Assembly: GCA_963758025.1 (NCBI GenBank) | Contig: CAVWUA010000003.1 | Span: 434,001 to 498,000 of the forward strand | Length of the DNA: 64,000 bases | Reading direction: 5' to 3' | Origin: CAVWUA01 sp963758025 | Lineage (GTDB): Bacteria > Planctomycetota > Planctomycetia > Isosphaerales > Isosphaeraceae | Shown here: positions 35,683 through 48,200 of the stretch, in pieces | How the letters are laid out: each line of letters begins with the position of its first letter | Numbering within the stretch: position 1 is the stretch's first letter | Notes under the pieces: model-generated | Told to the model about the DNA's origin: nothing | Databases searched by the model: none | Seen by the model: only the letters and a program-made list of their open reading frames with translations | Made by a program: the position numbers and the translations under genes

Positions 35683-38600
35683 TCACACCGATGGGCCGGA
35701 GGGCCGGCTCGGGCGGTTCTTCCGGTCTCGTACCAGGGATGTGACCAGGTCCGAAAGCCAGTTACTTGAATCGTCGGTTTGCAGGAGACCCCTCTCCCAG
35801 AGAGAGGCGATGGCTGTTCTCAGTTTGGCACCCAACATGGCCATGTCTTGATTCACCACGAGTTTTCGATCACTGGCCGGAAGCTCCATCACGTGGGGCT
35901 GGCTCTCCTTCTGCGCCAGGGGCTGGGTCCAGTCGATGGCTGCCCGTAACTTGTTGAGGTTGGCGAGATTCCGCGAGATCGGGAACATCCGTCGCGTACG
36001 GAACGGCTGGGGCGTCGGCTGCGCGACCGTCTGAGTGGGACGACGACCCGCGAGGGCCGTGAACACCCAATCGAGGGAGGTTGCGTTCTCTGACAAGGTC
36101 GGAGAGACCAACGAGAGGCTGGTCGTCTGGGAGGCCATGATTTGGGGCAACGAACCACTACCGGTCTGGCTCGGGAGTGGGGTCGAGGACAGGCCGAATA
36201 CGCTTCGCAGGTAGCTGTCTGAGCTGTAGGTTGCGCCGTGCTCACGGGGCAGGACTTCGGCGGAGAAGACGCCATCGGCAGAATCCAGCACGTTGATTTC
36301 CTGCATCATTTCGGGCGTGCCGCTCGTTGCGGTGGCGTGATCGAGGCCAAAGGTATGGCCGGCCTCGTGGCTGATCGTATTGATCAGTTGCTGCACGAAT
36401 TCGGGCTCCGACCCTCCCAGGAGACTCAGGGCCTGTGCGCTGGCGGCCGAGAAGGCCAGGCCGACGTTGGCAGCCTGGTTGCCGGGATCCCAGGGGGCGT
36501 ATCCCGCAGTCCACTGGACCGGCGTTGCACCGGTAATCGGGTTGGTTCCCACGAGCCAGCTCCCGTCGCCGCCAACGAGAATCACCGTATCACCGGCTCC
36601 GAAGCGTGGGTTGAGCTGCCAGGTGTCATCGCGGAGCACCTGCACGGGATATGGGGCGAAATCGGCCCTCACACCCTCCACCACGCGCTGAATCTGTTCT
36701 TCCCGATCGACGCTGCCGAACGGGACGAAGCCCGGATGAACCATTCCGGTCGATCCCGAAACCGCGACGACGTCCGAAAGTTCGGGGAGGAGGCCGCCGT
36801 CGAAGTCGAGGAAGATCCGTGTGAAGTCTGTCTCCGGACTGGTCGGTAGGACCCCCAGGACCGAGTTCTCGAAGGAGTAGCGGGCGACCGTCGGGTTGTA
36901 CAGGCTGAAGTGCCTGGCTGTTGTCGTCTCTCCTGGGTTAAGAATCCCGTCGCCGGTCAGGCCGGTCAGGTCGTAGTAGGGGCTGCCCGTGCTCAGGTGG
37001 CCGTCGATCCCTACGGCCTGCACGGTCGTCGGTGTGAGATTATCAAAAGCCAGCCAGAGGGGGCCAGAGATCGCGCGGTCGGACGTGTTGGTGATGGTGC
37101 CGTAGAAGGAGGTCGTCCTGGTGACGCGATTGAACTGCGTTCCATAGTACGTCACGGTCACCAGCGAAGTGACGTCAACCTGAGCGGCAACCGGCGCGAT
37201 CTCGATGACGAAGCTGCGCGTCAGAGACAGGCCGCCCGAGTCGGTCACCCGAACATCCACGACAACCGAACTCGCATCAGTGTAGAGTAGCGAGACTCCA
37301 TCCTTCAACTTCAGGTGATCGCCGACGACCTCGAAACGCGTGTCGTTGATCACGGAGAAGCCAAGCGGGTCTCCCACGTCCGGGTCGGTTGCCGCCAGTG
37401 TCCCGACCTCGGCCCCCGGCACCTGCTCGACCACGGAACTCCCGGTGAGCGTGATCGAGGTTGGTGTCTCGTTGACATCGCTGACGGTGATGGTGACGTC
37501 ACGCGCGATGGGCAATCCGCCGGAATCGGTCGCCGTGATGGTCAGTGGGACGATTGGCTCGGACTCATGGTCCAGACTCATGCCGGACTTCAGCTTGAGC
37601 ACTCCACCAACCACCTCGAACCGATCGTCGGAGACGACGAAGGTGAAACTGTCGCCCACGTCGGGATCGGTGACGGTGAGCGAGCCGATGTCGGCTCCCG
37701 CCGCGTTTTCAGGTACTGTCGTGTTGCCGAGGGTCAGGTCCGTTGGGGCGTTGTTGCCGGAACTGACCAGCGCGACGTTGTCGATAAAGACGCGTCCGTT
37801 GACCGCGCCGAAGCCCAGGAGGTCGAAGTAGAGGGTCGCCGTGGTACCCGGCGTGATTCCGCTGAGGCTGACCAGGACGCTCCGCGTCTGGGAATAGTCT
37901 CCCGAGTCTCCCGAGGTCGCGACGCCGGCCACCGTCACGTGGTCGCCGAAGTACGTCGTTCCGTCGGCCTGGATATTCAGCAAGGCGTCCGTTCCGGTCA
38001 CATCGTTCAGAACCCCGACCAAGGGCTGATACGTCGTTGCATCGAGCAACGCCATCTCGAAGGCATCCGGTGGGCTATTCGTGCCCGTTTCGAAACCTTC
38101 GATGCGGAACGTGAACTGCAGCGACTCCGCGTTGACGGGGATCGTGAAGGTCTGAGAGAACCGGCTGTTGAATACCGCGTTCTCCTCCAGCACTCCCACA
38201 CCACTGGCGACTGTCGCACTTCCGACCGTCTGCCAGCCGAACTGACTGCTGGAAGGGTCGCTCACGTCGAAGCCGCCGTTGACGATATAGTTCGGAGGGC
38301 TGACTTGGAGACCGTGAGGCTGGGAGAGATTGCCCCCTCCGACTAGGCCCGGCGTCGCGTCGAGGATGGCCCAGACTGGATCGCTCGCCGAGGGCACCCG
38401 CCGCTCACCGGGAGCAAGACTATTCGTCATCAGACTCAACGGATATTGACCGTCATCGAGGTCCGGCAACCTGAGAACATGACCAATCTCGTGCATCACA
38501 GCGGTAAACAGGTCGATGTGCTGGGCTGCGGGGCTGCCCGGAGTGGCCTGGAACTGCCGGCCGGGGATCGTCTCGGTGAACTCCTCGTCCATCGCCGGGG

Positions 38601-39204
38601 TGGCATCAATGAACCAGCCATACCCGGCTGCGTCTGGGTCGATGACAACCTGCCAGGTTCCGTCGTCCAACTTCGATGTGAGGCCCAGGTAGGTGCCCGG
38701 TAGGTCACTGAGCACGAAGCGGGTGTGGGAGAGCTGCTCCTGAAGCGTGTCCGCCCCGACGATGGTCGCCCAACGCGATTCAGCCGCCAGGATGGTCTGA
38801 CTCAGAGCGTTGTTCGTCAGCGAGCCCGATCCCGCGGTGGAGTCACCCGTCGAGGACTCTTCAGGAGTGCCGCCGCCAGCAGGGATCCCAGATGGGACGA
38901 CGAGCGGCGCGGGTGCCGGCCAGTTCTTGAGCATCCGGTTGCCAACAGCCGCCAGATTCCCCGCCGGTCGCACGGCCCGGGCATTCTGCTCTGTGGCGTG
39001 GGTGATCCGACGATACGTGTTTACTGCATCATCCATGCCAGTGAAATTCGCCGGATAGTAAACCTGCTTCGGGTTGTTGTTATCAAACCCGTTGTCCAGC
39101 ACGTGGCCGATCTCATGCGCGAGCGTGCGGAAGCGCAGATCCAGTCCGGGCGCCATGAAGACGAACGTCTTCTCACCGAGCGCCGCGATGAGATCGGCCG
39201 GGCC
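35683..39204 (-). CDS. Giant protein C-terminal segment: three zincin-like motifs, two cadherin-like repeats, stop at 35683
   Basis: Reading from the frame change near 39204, the segment holds TLAHEIGHVLDNGFD (39103-39117), then AVMHEIGHVLRLPDLDDGQ (38479-38493), and later ISHEAGHTFGLDHAT (36337-36369), a complete metzincin HExxHxxGxxH. The first two have HExxH but not the full metzincin ligand set. Between the second and third motifs are a beta-sandwich domain and two cadherin-like repeats (NNAPTDLTLGNTTVPENA, then VEQVPGAEVGTLAATDPDVG). The last about 60 residues are helical and basic, with no sorting signal. It is the only part with an intact frame of over 1,100 codons and a normal stop. 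Confidence 0.8.
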   Translation of the reverse strand, partial: GPADLIAALGEKTFVFMAPGLDLRFRTLAHEIGHVLDNGFDNNNPKQVYYPANFTGMDDAVNTYRRITHATEQNARAVRPAGNLAAVGNRMLKNWPAPAPLVVPSGIPAGGGTPEESSTGDSTAGSGSLTNNALSQTILAAESRWATIVGADTLQEQLSHTRFVLSDLPGTYLGLTSKLDDGTWQVVIDPDAAGYGWFIDATPAMDEEFTETIPGRQFQATPGSPAAQHIDLFTAVMHEIGHVLRLPDLDDGQYPLSLMTNSLAPGERRVPSASDPVWAILDATPGLVGGGNLSQPHGLQVSPPNYIVNGGFDVSDPSSSQFGWQTVGSATVASGVGVLEENAVFNSRFSQTFTIPVNAESLQFTFRIEGFETGTNSPPDAFEMALLDATTYQPLVGVLNDVTGTDALLNIQADGTTYFGDHVTVAGVATSGDSGDYSQTRSVLVSLSGITPGTTATLYFDLLGFGAVNGRVFIDNVALVSSGNNAPTDLTLGNTTVPENAAGADIGSLTVTDPDVGDSFTFVVSDDRFEVVGGVLKLKSGMSLDHESEPIVPLTITATDSGGLPIARDVTITVSDVNETPTSITLTGSSVVEQVPGAEVGTLAATDPDVGDPLGFSVINDTRFEVVGDHLKLKDGVSLLYTDASSVVVDVRVTDSGGLSLTRSFVIEIAPVAAQVDVTSLVTVTYYGTQFNRVTRTTSFYGTITNTSDRAISGPLWLAFDNLTPTTVQAVGIDGHLSTGSPYYDLTGLTGDGILNPGETTTARHFSLYNPTVARYSFENSVLGVLPTSPETDFTRIFLDFDGGLLPELSDVVAVSGSTGMVHPGFVPFGSVDREEQIQRVVEGVRADFAPYPVQVLRDDTWQLNPRFGAGDTVILVGGDGSWLVGTNPITGATPVQWTAGYAPWDPGNQAANVGLAFSAASAQALSLLGGSEPEFVQQLINTISHEAGHTFGLDHATATSGTPEMMQEINVLDSADGVFSAEVLPREHGATYSSDSYLRSVFGLSSTPLPSQTGSGSLPQIMASQTTSLSLVSPTLSENATSLDWVFTALAGRRPTQTVAQPTPQPFRTRRMFPISRNLANLNKLRAAIDWTQPLAQKESQPHVMELPASDRKLVVNQDMAMLGAKLRTAIASLWERGLLQTDDSSNWLSDLVTSLVRDRKNRPSRPSGPSV

Positions 39205-42200
39205 GCGCAGTCAGCGCATTCGCTCCCGGCATGGGTGCCACGAAGAAGACATCCACGATGTCCACGGTCGCGGCGGCTGCGAAGTTGGCGATGAGAACCG
39301 CGTCGTCGGCGCCGGCTCCGATGGTGAAGGCCCGGTCGATCAGGATGTTGTTTCCGGCGGCGTCGTTCGGCGCATTCAGGAAGGAAATCGCTCCGTCCAG
39401 AATGATCCGGATCCCTGCCTGCGCCCAAGCAAGGTTCGCCCGCGAGATCTGGGCCAAGACATGTGCCGTCGCCTGGGCTACCGTACCGAGGACCGTGTTG
39501 AGGATCCCGTCACCACTGATCTCGCCGTTGGGCTCGGCAGGCTCTCCAGGGTCGAGTCGACCGTTGCCGTTGGTGTCGGTGAAGTCGAAGCGGCCGTTGC
39601 CCGCGCCGATGTTGGGAGTACCCGGGTTGGCGTCGTTGTCATAGCCAACATCCTGGTAGGGCTCATTGAAGACGATGGCGCGCATGTGCAACTCACGGCG
39701 AAAATCAGGAGCCCTCTGGAAGACGGGGACGGAGCTGATCTGGTGAACCATGTTCGTGGTGAATACCACCCGGACCGCGCCGTCGATGTCAACCTGATGC
39801 GTCCGGTCGCCGCGTGTGTCATCCTTAACCGGGCCGGTGAAGCCGTCGTTGACGCGGAAGCCGTCGTCGGTGACGTTGAGGTTGTTGAGAGGGTCGTCGG
39901 TCGGCACACCGGGGATATCGTGCGTGGTCAACAGCTGCGACTTCGACACGAATACACCGGTGTCCGGGCCGGTCTCGACCAACCGGATCTCCGTCTGATT
40001 GTCGTCAACCGCGCCCGTGCTGAGTGTTGTCCCGATCGTGAGCAGGAAGTCCTCCACAGCGGCCGGGTCCAGGTTACGGGAGGGGTCGATCACGCGAATG
40101 TAGAAGCGTTCGGGATCGCGATCGATGAATGTGTCGCCCAGGGCGTTCCGCACGTTCCCCGCCGCGTCGTATCCATCGACGCCGTTACCGGAATCGACGC
40201 CCCAATGGCCGATGTTCACGAATCCAAGCGGGCTGTTAGCTGCGGTGACCGTATCGTTTCCGTAAACCTCGGCTCCATAGGTCCCGGCGCTGACGAAATC
40301 GAGACCCACGTTCGTCGTCGCGATACTATCGCCACCGACGAAGCCTTGCGGCCCGCTACCGTCGGGATCAATCTCAAACTTGATTAGGTGGTCGGCCGCC
40401 TTGGTGCTCGTCCGGACCGCTTCGACGTAGAGTGTGACGGTGCGGACCGCATCCGAGAAACCGAGCTTCGCCCAGTCGCCGGGGCCGTATTGTGAACCGG
40501 TCGGAGTGGGCGTGACGTAGTTGCCGGCCGCGGTGAAGAGGTCCTTACCATCTCGTATCTCCTGCCCCTGCTTCGTCCAGATTCGCAGGTAGCCCGGAGC
40601 CGGAGTGTAGGTGAGGCTCGCGCCACTGCCGGCGGTGGTGACGCCCGTCGGGTCGGAGCCATCGTAGATGATTCGGAAGTTGGCCTTCGAGAAATCCACG
40701 CCCGGCGAGATGGTGATGACGAAAGTGGTGAAGGCCTCACCCTGAGCCGCTGTGGGCGGAGCGTCGTCGGCATTGCCGGCAGTGCCGTCGCGGTTGTAGC
40801 CGTCGGCGAAGTCGGGCACGCCGTCGTTGTCGCCGTCGTCGCTATTGACCTGGACGAGCACGCCCGGAGCGGAGTCCTCGCCCTGCTCGTCCTTGCCGTC
40901 CACAGTGCCGTCGCTGTTGGCGTCGGCGTCGGTGTCCACTAGCAGGAAGCGGAAGTTGTCGATCAGGGCGGTGGTGTCGATCACATTGAAGAAACCTGGG
41001 GCCGACAGCTCAAGAGTAAGCGTGGCGGCGAACCCCTCAACCACGGCCGAGGTGAAGGGCAGAACGATGTGGACGAATGAGGTCATCACGGACTTCAGGT
41101 CGATCGTCCCGAGGTCGAAATGCTTGCCGTCCATCGTGTCCATCGAGGCCATCAGCACGTCGTTCGAGCTGGGGTCGGTGACCTTCAGGTCGAACTGGAA
41201 ACCTAGTTCGCCCTTCGGAATATACAAGCGATTGTGGGTGACTTTCGTCAGACTGCTGTCGATCATCAAAGCATGATTGCCGGCCTCGCTGACGATGTGG
41301 GAGGTCGGCGGGGGATCCAGCAAGCCGGTGGAAATTGAGCCGCCATGATAGATCCAGCCGGGGATCTCGTTGATGATCGGGAAGCGGCTGCCGATGTTCA
41401 GCGTGCCGGACTCGAAGTCGCCGTTGAAGACTGACTGGACCGCCTGACCCAAAAGCGGGGTGCCGGGGACGTCGGGCTCCGTGTTATCGGTCTTGACGTC
41501 CACGCCGATGATGCTGCTGGTGGTGAGTCCGCCTCCGAGTTTGGACCAGTACCAGCCCGCGCCGACGCCCTCCCAGATCGCCGACGGGTCGTCGTAAGGG
41601 GGCGTCCCCGAGACTCGTTCGTAGCCGACGTACCAGGGGACATCGTTGTACTTCAGGAAGAAGCCCGAGCTGTAATCCTTGTCGGCGAGGGTCCGGTAGA
41701 TCCGCTCGCCAGCGAAGTCATGGCGACTCAGGTCGATCGTACCGGCGTACCACTGCCAGACCCGGCTGTGGGGACCGCCGGCCAGGTTGTCGGTGGTGAA
41801 CCCGGATCGTCCGTTGAGGTGGATGTCCACATCCGCGCCGGCGATCTGCGCGCCCATTGGGAGTCTGCGAGATGCCGGTGGGATTGGCAACCGTCTGCCA
41901 ATAATTGTCGAAGAAGCCGACGTTGGTCCACCGCTGCACGTTGGGGTCGCGGAAGTCGGCGAAGTCAAACGCGGTGTCCAGGGAGGGCTGGACGAAGTCA
42001 TGCGGGTCCAGCGTCGTCATCTGAATGTTGGTGACCGATGGATAGTAGGTCCCGAGTCGCTGAATGATCTCGCTGTTGACGACTGTGCCACGGCTGTGGC
42101 CGATGAAGTGCAGAGGGGACAGGAACAGCCGGCCGCTCAGATTGTGGTCAAGGTTCACGATCGCGGCGAAGAAGGCGTCGGCCGCGGCTTCGGCGAAGCC

Positions 42201-45200
42201 GGAGTCGTTGATGTCCGACTCCTTTTTCCAGTCCAGCACGAGCACGACGGGCTTGCCGTCCTCGACCGCCGAGACACCATCGCCGCCGTTGTAGTTCTTG
42301 CCATCGGAGTCGATCAGGTCCTCGACGAAGCGGCCATTGGCGCGATTGTACTTCAGGACGTGACCTCCGGCCGGGTCGGCGATCATGTGCGCCATATCGA
42401 GGAATTGCTGCGGCTGCTGGAATGGTGAGTTGCCCGGCAGCGGGTTGAGTTGGAACCCGTGCGTGATGATCGTCACGCCCGAGAAGGGGGTTCCGTCGGC
42501 CTCGACGGGGTCGGTGCGGAACGAGCCGGAGCACGGCCCGTCCACGAGCCGGCCTGGGCGATCACGCCCCAGTAGTACGATTGGCCCGCGGTGAGCTTGA
42601 TGTTAGCCGGCAAGTGGAACTCGAAAACGTTGTCGGGCAGTTCCATCGTCAGGATGCGGTTCGGATTGACGTCAGGCACGCCCGAGAGCGTCAGGGATCG
42701 TCAGGGAAGAGGCCCATGCCCTCGCGGAAGACGCTCACATAGAGCTTGCTCTTGACCGGCTGGAGCCCGATCGAGGAGGTGTCCACGGCCCAGCGGAACG
42801 TGATGTCGGACTGCGCACCCTGCGCCGCGGGAATCGGGTTGAGTGGTTCCAGCAGCTTCACCGAGGAACTGGCTGAGTGGCCAGGTCCCACGTGCCGGCG
42901 CCGGTCAGCGGGGTGATGTGGACGTTCGGGTTGACCTGGTCGAGCGGCTGCCGCTCGGCCTGGCTGGGCGTGGCGGCCAGGCTCTCGCCGGCCGCGATCA
43001 ACTCGGCGGTGTCCATCACGAGGACCTCGCCGGCCCCCCAGTACGAGGCGAATAGCCGCTTGCCGTCGCTGCTGACCGCCACGCTGGTGACCAGGCCGTC
43101 CTCGATGGGCGTCGTCGCGCCGAGGTAGGTCGGAGTCCCGTTCAGGCCGAACGGGTTGCGCACCAGGCCAACCTTGTCGCCCGCGCTGGCCGCCGTAGCC
43201 AAAGACCAGGAACAGCTCCCAGTCGCCGATATACGCGTATGACAGGTCGGTGCGAGAGTGATGTTCGCGCGGCGTGAGAATGTTCGTGTAGTAGCCGTTG
43301 TAGTAGTCGTTGATGAACGGGTTGAGGTTGCCACCCTGGCATCTGGGTCCTCACGTCCTTGATCACCGGCCCGCTGGTGGTGAACGTACGGTGCTGAAGG
43401 TTTGCAGCTTCTTCGGGAAATCGGCTGACGTCTGCCAAGGCGCGAGGCTGCTGACCCGGTACCGATAGGTGAAGGCTGCGTACTGCGACTGGTCCGCCGC
43501 CGGGGCCGTCGACGATCGCCTCCGGGATGGCCTCCGAGCGGCATGTCGTACTCCAACTTAGCCCCAGTCCCGGAGCGAGGTTGTCCTTTGCGTCGGCTCG
43601 TTCGACGGGTCGAGCTGGAAGACGGAAAGATGGCCATCGATCACATCATTGCCCGTGCCGACCAGAAGATCGCTTGCCGTCGGCGGTCACGGCGATGCCG
43701 GAGATGGTAATTCGCGGCCTGTGGCAGGTTGATCGTCAGGAGCACCGTGTTGAAGGTCGGGGACCCGGGCCGGGTGTCGATCACCCAGACCGTCGGGGCG
43801 GAGCCGGCGACGAAGAGGAAGTGTCCCTGCGGATCCGTCGTCATCTGGTGGATGAACTGGTTGCCGGGGATCGGGATATAATCGATGTCCGGCGTGGACG
43901 GGTCGGCGTCGACAACGCGGATGGCGGTCGTGTCGATCGACGTACACGTGAGTCCCGCGCCGCCGACATAAGCCCGGGCTCATGTCCGGAGTAAAGATGA
44001 CGTCGGTCCCGCCGCCCAGGCTGAACTTGCGGATGACCTAGTTATCCGCCACGTCCACGCTCGAAGAACGACGCGCCGGAGCCGTGCCCGCGACGGCCAC
44101 CCAGGCCGCCGGACGGAGCCAGCCGGGCGGGCTTCGAGGACCCGTAGATCGAATGGCGGACGATGATGTCGGTCAGGCCGACGACCATGTCTCGCGGGAA
44201 GGCACGGTGGCGATCGACGTGTCGCTGGTCCGTGCCCGGGGCGACGACGAACTCCCGGGTGCCCTGGCGGAAGACGACATTCGCACCGTCGAACCGCAGG
44301 CCGGTGATGGTGACGATCGTGACATCACCGATCGCGTTCAACTGCATGTTCTGGATGATCGGGCTTGGTGCTCGCGGGGTTGATCGGCGGGCAGATTCGA
44401 CGTCAACCTGGGCGACCTAACCAGGTTGCGGCAGGACGAACGCGGCCGGGGTTTGCTCGGCGTGCGGGATCTCCTTCGGGTTGCGCGCGTAGATCAGGAA
44501 CGTGATGCCAATGTCCAGGGTGTAGGGGATCGGGAGCAGTCCAAGCCCAGTCGGGATGCCGGTACCCGTAGGGAGTGATCCCGATCGAGTACCCGACGTG
44601 CGGCGGGGCTCCGAACCCGAGGCTGACGAGCTTCTCCGGCTGTGTCCATCTTGGCCAGGCGGTATTGTCCGCCGGCGCTGAAGCCCGGGTAAGGCGGCGA
44701 GGTGGTCCGGGCGAAACCGTCGGCGCCGACCTTGCCGGACTCGATCAGGAGCCAGATGTCCTGGGTCGAGCCGTCGAGATGAGTCATCGTCTCCTGCTTG
44801 AAGAAGTAGACCGTGTCGCCTGGGTTGGAAGCTGGCACCGACCGGGATCATCATCTGGGCCGGTTGGCTCAGCACGTGTCCGCCGAAGTCCAGCTCGAAG
44901 GTCGTGCCGACCTCGTAGGCGGAGTCGAACGCGGCTTCGACCTGGCCGGTTGGCAGGGTGTGCAGGGCGACGGACGTCTCCCTCGGGGAGCGAGCCGGGG
45001 GCGATCTGGATGACCGTTCCCTCGGGGGTCTGGACGACTGCCGCCCCTCGGCGCCGATGGTCGCCGAGCCGAGCGCTGGCTGGACGACCTTGACCGTCAC
45101 GACCTTCTCGGCCGGGCCGTTGATAATGGTGACCGTTGTCTCGCCCAGGCCGGCGGAGGTGGCGAAGCCGTCGGGGGTAAGGGATACGACCGAGGTGTCG

Positions 45201-48200
45201 GCCACGAAGTAGAGCGTGCCATCGGCCGCGGTGGAGATGTCGGTGTCGTTCCCCTTGACGAGGAACTGTCGCTGGCCGCCGACTTCCGGCAGGGTCAGCG
45301 AACCGGGATAGACGAACAATCCGTTGTTGCCGAGGTGGAGCGGGTCGGCCGGCGTGCCGACGGTGACGGCGGTCGCCGCGGCGAGGTTGCCGCGGCGCGC
45401 GGTGACGGCCGCGTAACCTTCCGCCAGGCCGCGCAGAGTGCCCGAGGAATCGACCGAAAGGACGCTGCCGTTGCTCGTCACGTAGGTCACGTAATCGCCG
45501 AGCAGGGGCACGTCCTGCTGATCGGCGAAGTTGCCCAGCACGACCAGATCTCGACGCTCGCCGAGAGCCAGGTGGGGCGTCCGGTTGGCGATGTCCAGGC
45601 TCAGGAGCGTGGCGGTCGAGATCTGCACGGGGATGAAGGCCGAGGCGGAACTGCTGAAGCCGTCATCGGCCTTGACGGTGAAGCCGGCCGCGCCGGAGAA
45701 ACCGGGCGTCGGGGTGAACAGCACCGTGCGACCGTCGGGGCTCAGCGTGGCCGTGCCGCCGGTGGCGCTGACGAGCTGGTAAATGACCGTGTCGCCATCG
45801 GGATCGATGACCGCGTCGCCGAGAGCGACCGGAACCGCGAGGTCCACGTGGGTCATCACGGCCGGGAAGTCGGGGTTGGCCGTCGGGGCGAGGTTGGCCC
45901 GGAAGCCGTAGTTCCGGGCGAGGACCTGGGAATCGGTCGCGTCGATGACGCCGCTGCCGTCGAGGTCGGCGGCGAAGACGTAGCCCGGCTGACCCTCGCT
46001 CGACCCCTGGGCGTCCGCCATGATCGTGCTGTCGAGCCCGTCGATGAAACCGTCGGCGTTCAGGTCGCCGGCGACGTTGATCTCCACGGCATAGTTGCCC
46101 GAGGTGCCCGGGGCGCCGCTCAGGACGATGTGGTACAGCCCCTCGCGGGGAATGGCGAACAGGGCGTCGGCCCGGTCGCCACCGACGAAGGTGGAGCGGG
46201 GCGTCAGGCCAGGAATCTGCGGCACCTGCGGCTGGAGCGTTCCCGACGTGGCCCGGACCGAGACGCGGATGAGGACCTCGCCCGTGGCCGTCGAATTGAT
46301 CTCGCTGGCCCGGACGCTGAAGGCATGGCGTGCGCTCGCGCCGTCGGCAAGGGCGCCCGAGACCGTCTGGCCGTCGAAGTTCGTGGCGGTGCCGAGATTG
46401 TCCGCGATGGGGAAGATCGTCGGCGGGGCGAGGGTCGAGTGGACAATGGCCGACCCGGTACCGTCCGGCTTGAGCGTTGTCGTGAGCTGGTGCGGGGTGG
46501 TCAGGTCGTAGCCGTAGCGGCTGGAGGCCCCGGTCGTCAACGTTCGCGCCGCGATGAGATCCCCCTGATCGCTGTAGGTGTACACGACCACGCGGCCGTC
46601 GGGGGCCACCACGCGATCGATCCGCCCGGCGTTGTCGTAAACGAACTGGATGGCCTCGCCGCTCGTGGTGACCAACCCGCTGTCGCCCACGTAGATCGTG
46701 GTGCCGCCGGGCGCCTTTTGCGAGATGATGCCCAGGTGGATATCGACGCCGTAGCGCGTGCCGTCGGGGCCGTTGAGGGCGAAATCCTCCCCCTGGAAGA
46801 AGGGGCTGGCCGGGTTGTAGGGTCGGCCGGTGCTCAGCTCGAAGAAGAGGCTGCCGGCCTTCATGAGCTTCAGGCCCGTCGTTTCGAGCGTCCAGCCGGG
46901 CGCGCTCTCGGGCAGGATCTCCCAGGCGGGCGTGAAGTAGGTGACACCCGGCTCGTCATGCCGGACCGGGTTGAACCGGAAGCCGACCTCGTCGCCGTTG
47001 GGGGCCGACAGATAGAGCCGTGTGCCCTGTCGGTACGGCTGATAGAGGCCCTGGTCCTCGTGCCCGGTCAGAGGGGTGCTCGTGCGGATGTTCAGCTCGC
47101 GGTTGAGCAAACGCCAGCCGTAGCCGAACCGGCCGGACTCGTCGCGGCTCGTCGAGTCGTACGCGCGGGCCACGGCCACCGTGGTACCTCCCAGCGTGAC
47201 CAGCAGGTCCGTCTCGGTCAGGGTGAAGGCACGCTTCGAGGCGGTGCGCACCTCGATGGTGGCCTCGGTGCGGGCCAGCCGGTTGCCGATGTCGCGGGCC
47301 GTCAGGCGCAGGACGTAGAAGCCGTTGGGCATCGCGGCCACGTCCAGCACGGCGAGTGGGCCACCGTTAATGGCATCGTTGCCGGTCGCGATGGTCTGGA
47401 ACGTATCGCCGCCCAGACGCTGGATTTCCAGGGTCCAGAAGTCGAGATTGGTGTCGCGGACCGCGCCGTTGACGACGCCATCGCGCAGGAGGGGGTCGCC
47501 GGTGGTGGCGTCGAGGATCACGACGGGGGGCGCGGTATCGTTCGGGTCGCGCACCTTGAGCGTCGCTGAAGCCGTGCCGACGAGGCCGTCGGCGTCGGTG
47601 GCGGTCGCGTTGACGATCAACTTGCCGGGGGCGGAGGGGGTGACGTACCCACGTCCCTGGGCGTCGAGCACCAGGGGCTGACCGTTGAAGGTGGCGGTCA
47701 GGCTGGTGATGTCGGCGAGGCTATCGGCGATGACGTGGACCAGGACCGTCGAGCCGGGCGTGACGGGGAAGCTCGGCGTCAGCTCGATGATGACCGAGGG
47801 CGTCGGTACGTCCACCCCGGCGCGGATCACGATCATCTGCGAGGCCGTCGCCTCGCCGTCGGTGGCGGTCACGCCGACGAGGAACTCGCCGGTCTGGCCG
47901 GGGCCGGGCCGCCAGACGAACTCGCCGGTCGCCGGGTTGAGTGTGGCCCCTTGCGGCAGATTGATCCCGCCGAAGGTCAGCGACGTCCCGAGGTCCGGAT
48001 CGCTCGCCTGGACGTTGAACCGCAGCTCACTGCCCAGTCGCACGGAGTGGTCGGAGGTCTTCGACGATCGGCGCGCGGTTGACGTTGTCGACGCGCAGCT
48101 CGACCTGGGTCGAGTCGGACAGGCCCCCGGGGTCCTGAGCGCTGAAGGTGACGGTATAGGTTCCCGCCTGCTCGTAGCCCGGGGTCCAGGTGAAGGTGGC

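Noticed and set aside
45335..47569. Plus-strand open frame of 744 codons
   Set aside because: It lies opposite the RHS/dockerin segment of the giant gene. It is rich in Arg, Gly, Val and Asp, has no recognisable domain, and is expected as an antisense shadow of a GC-rich gene.
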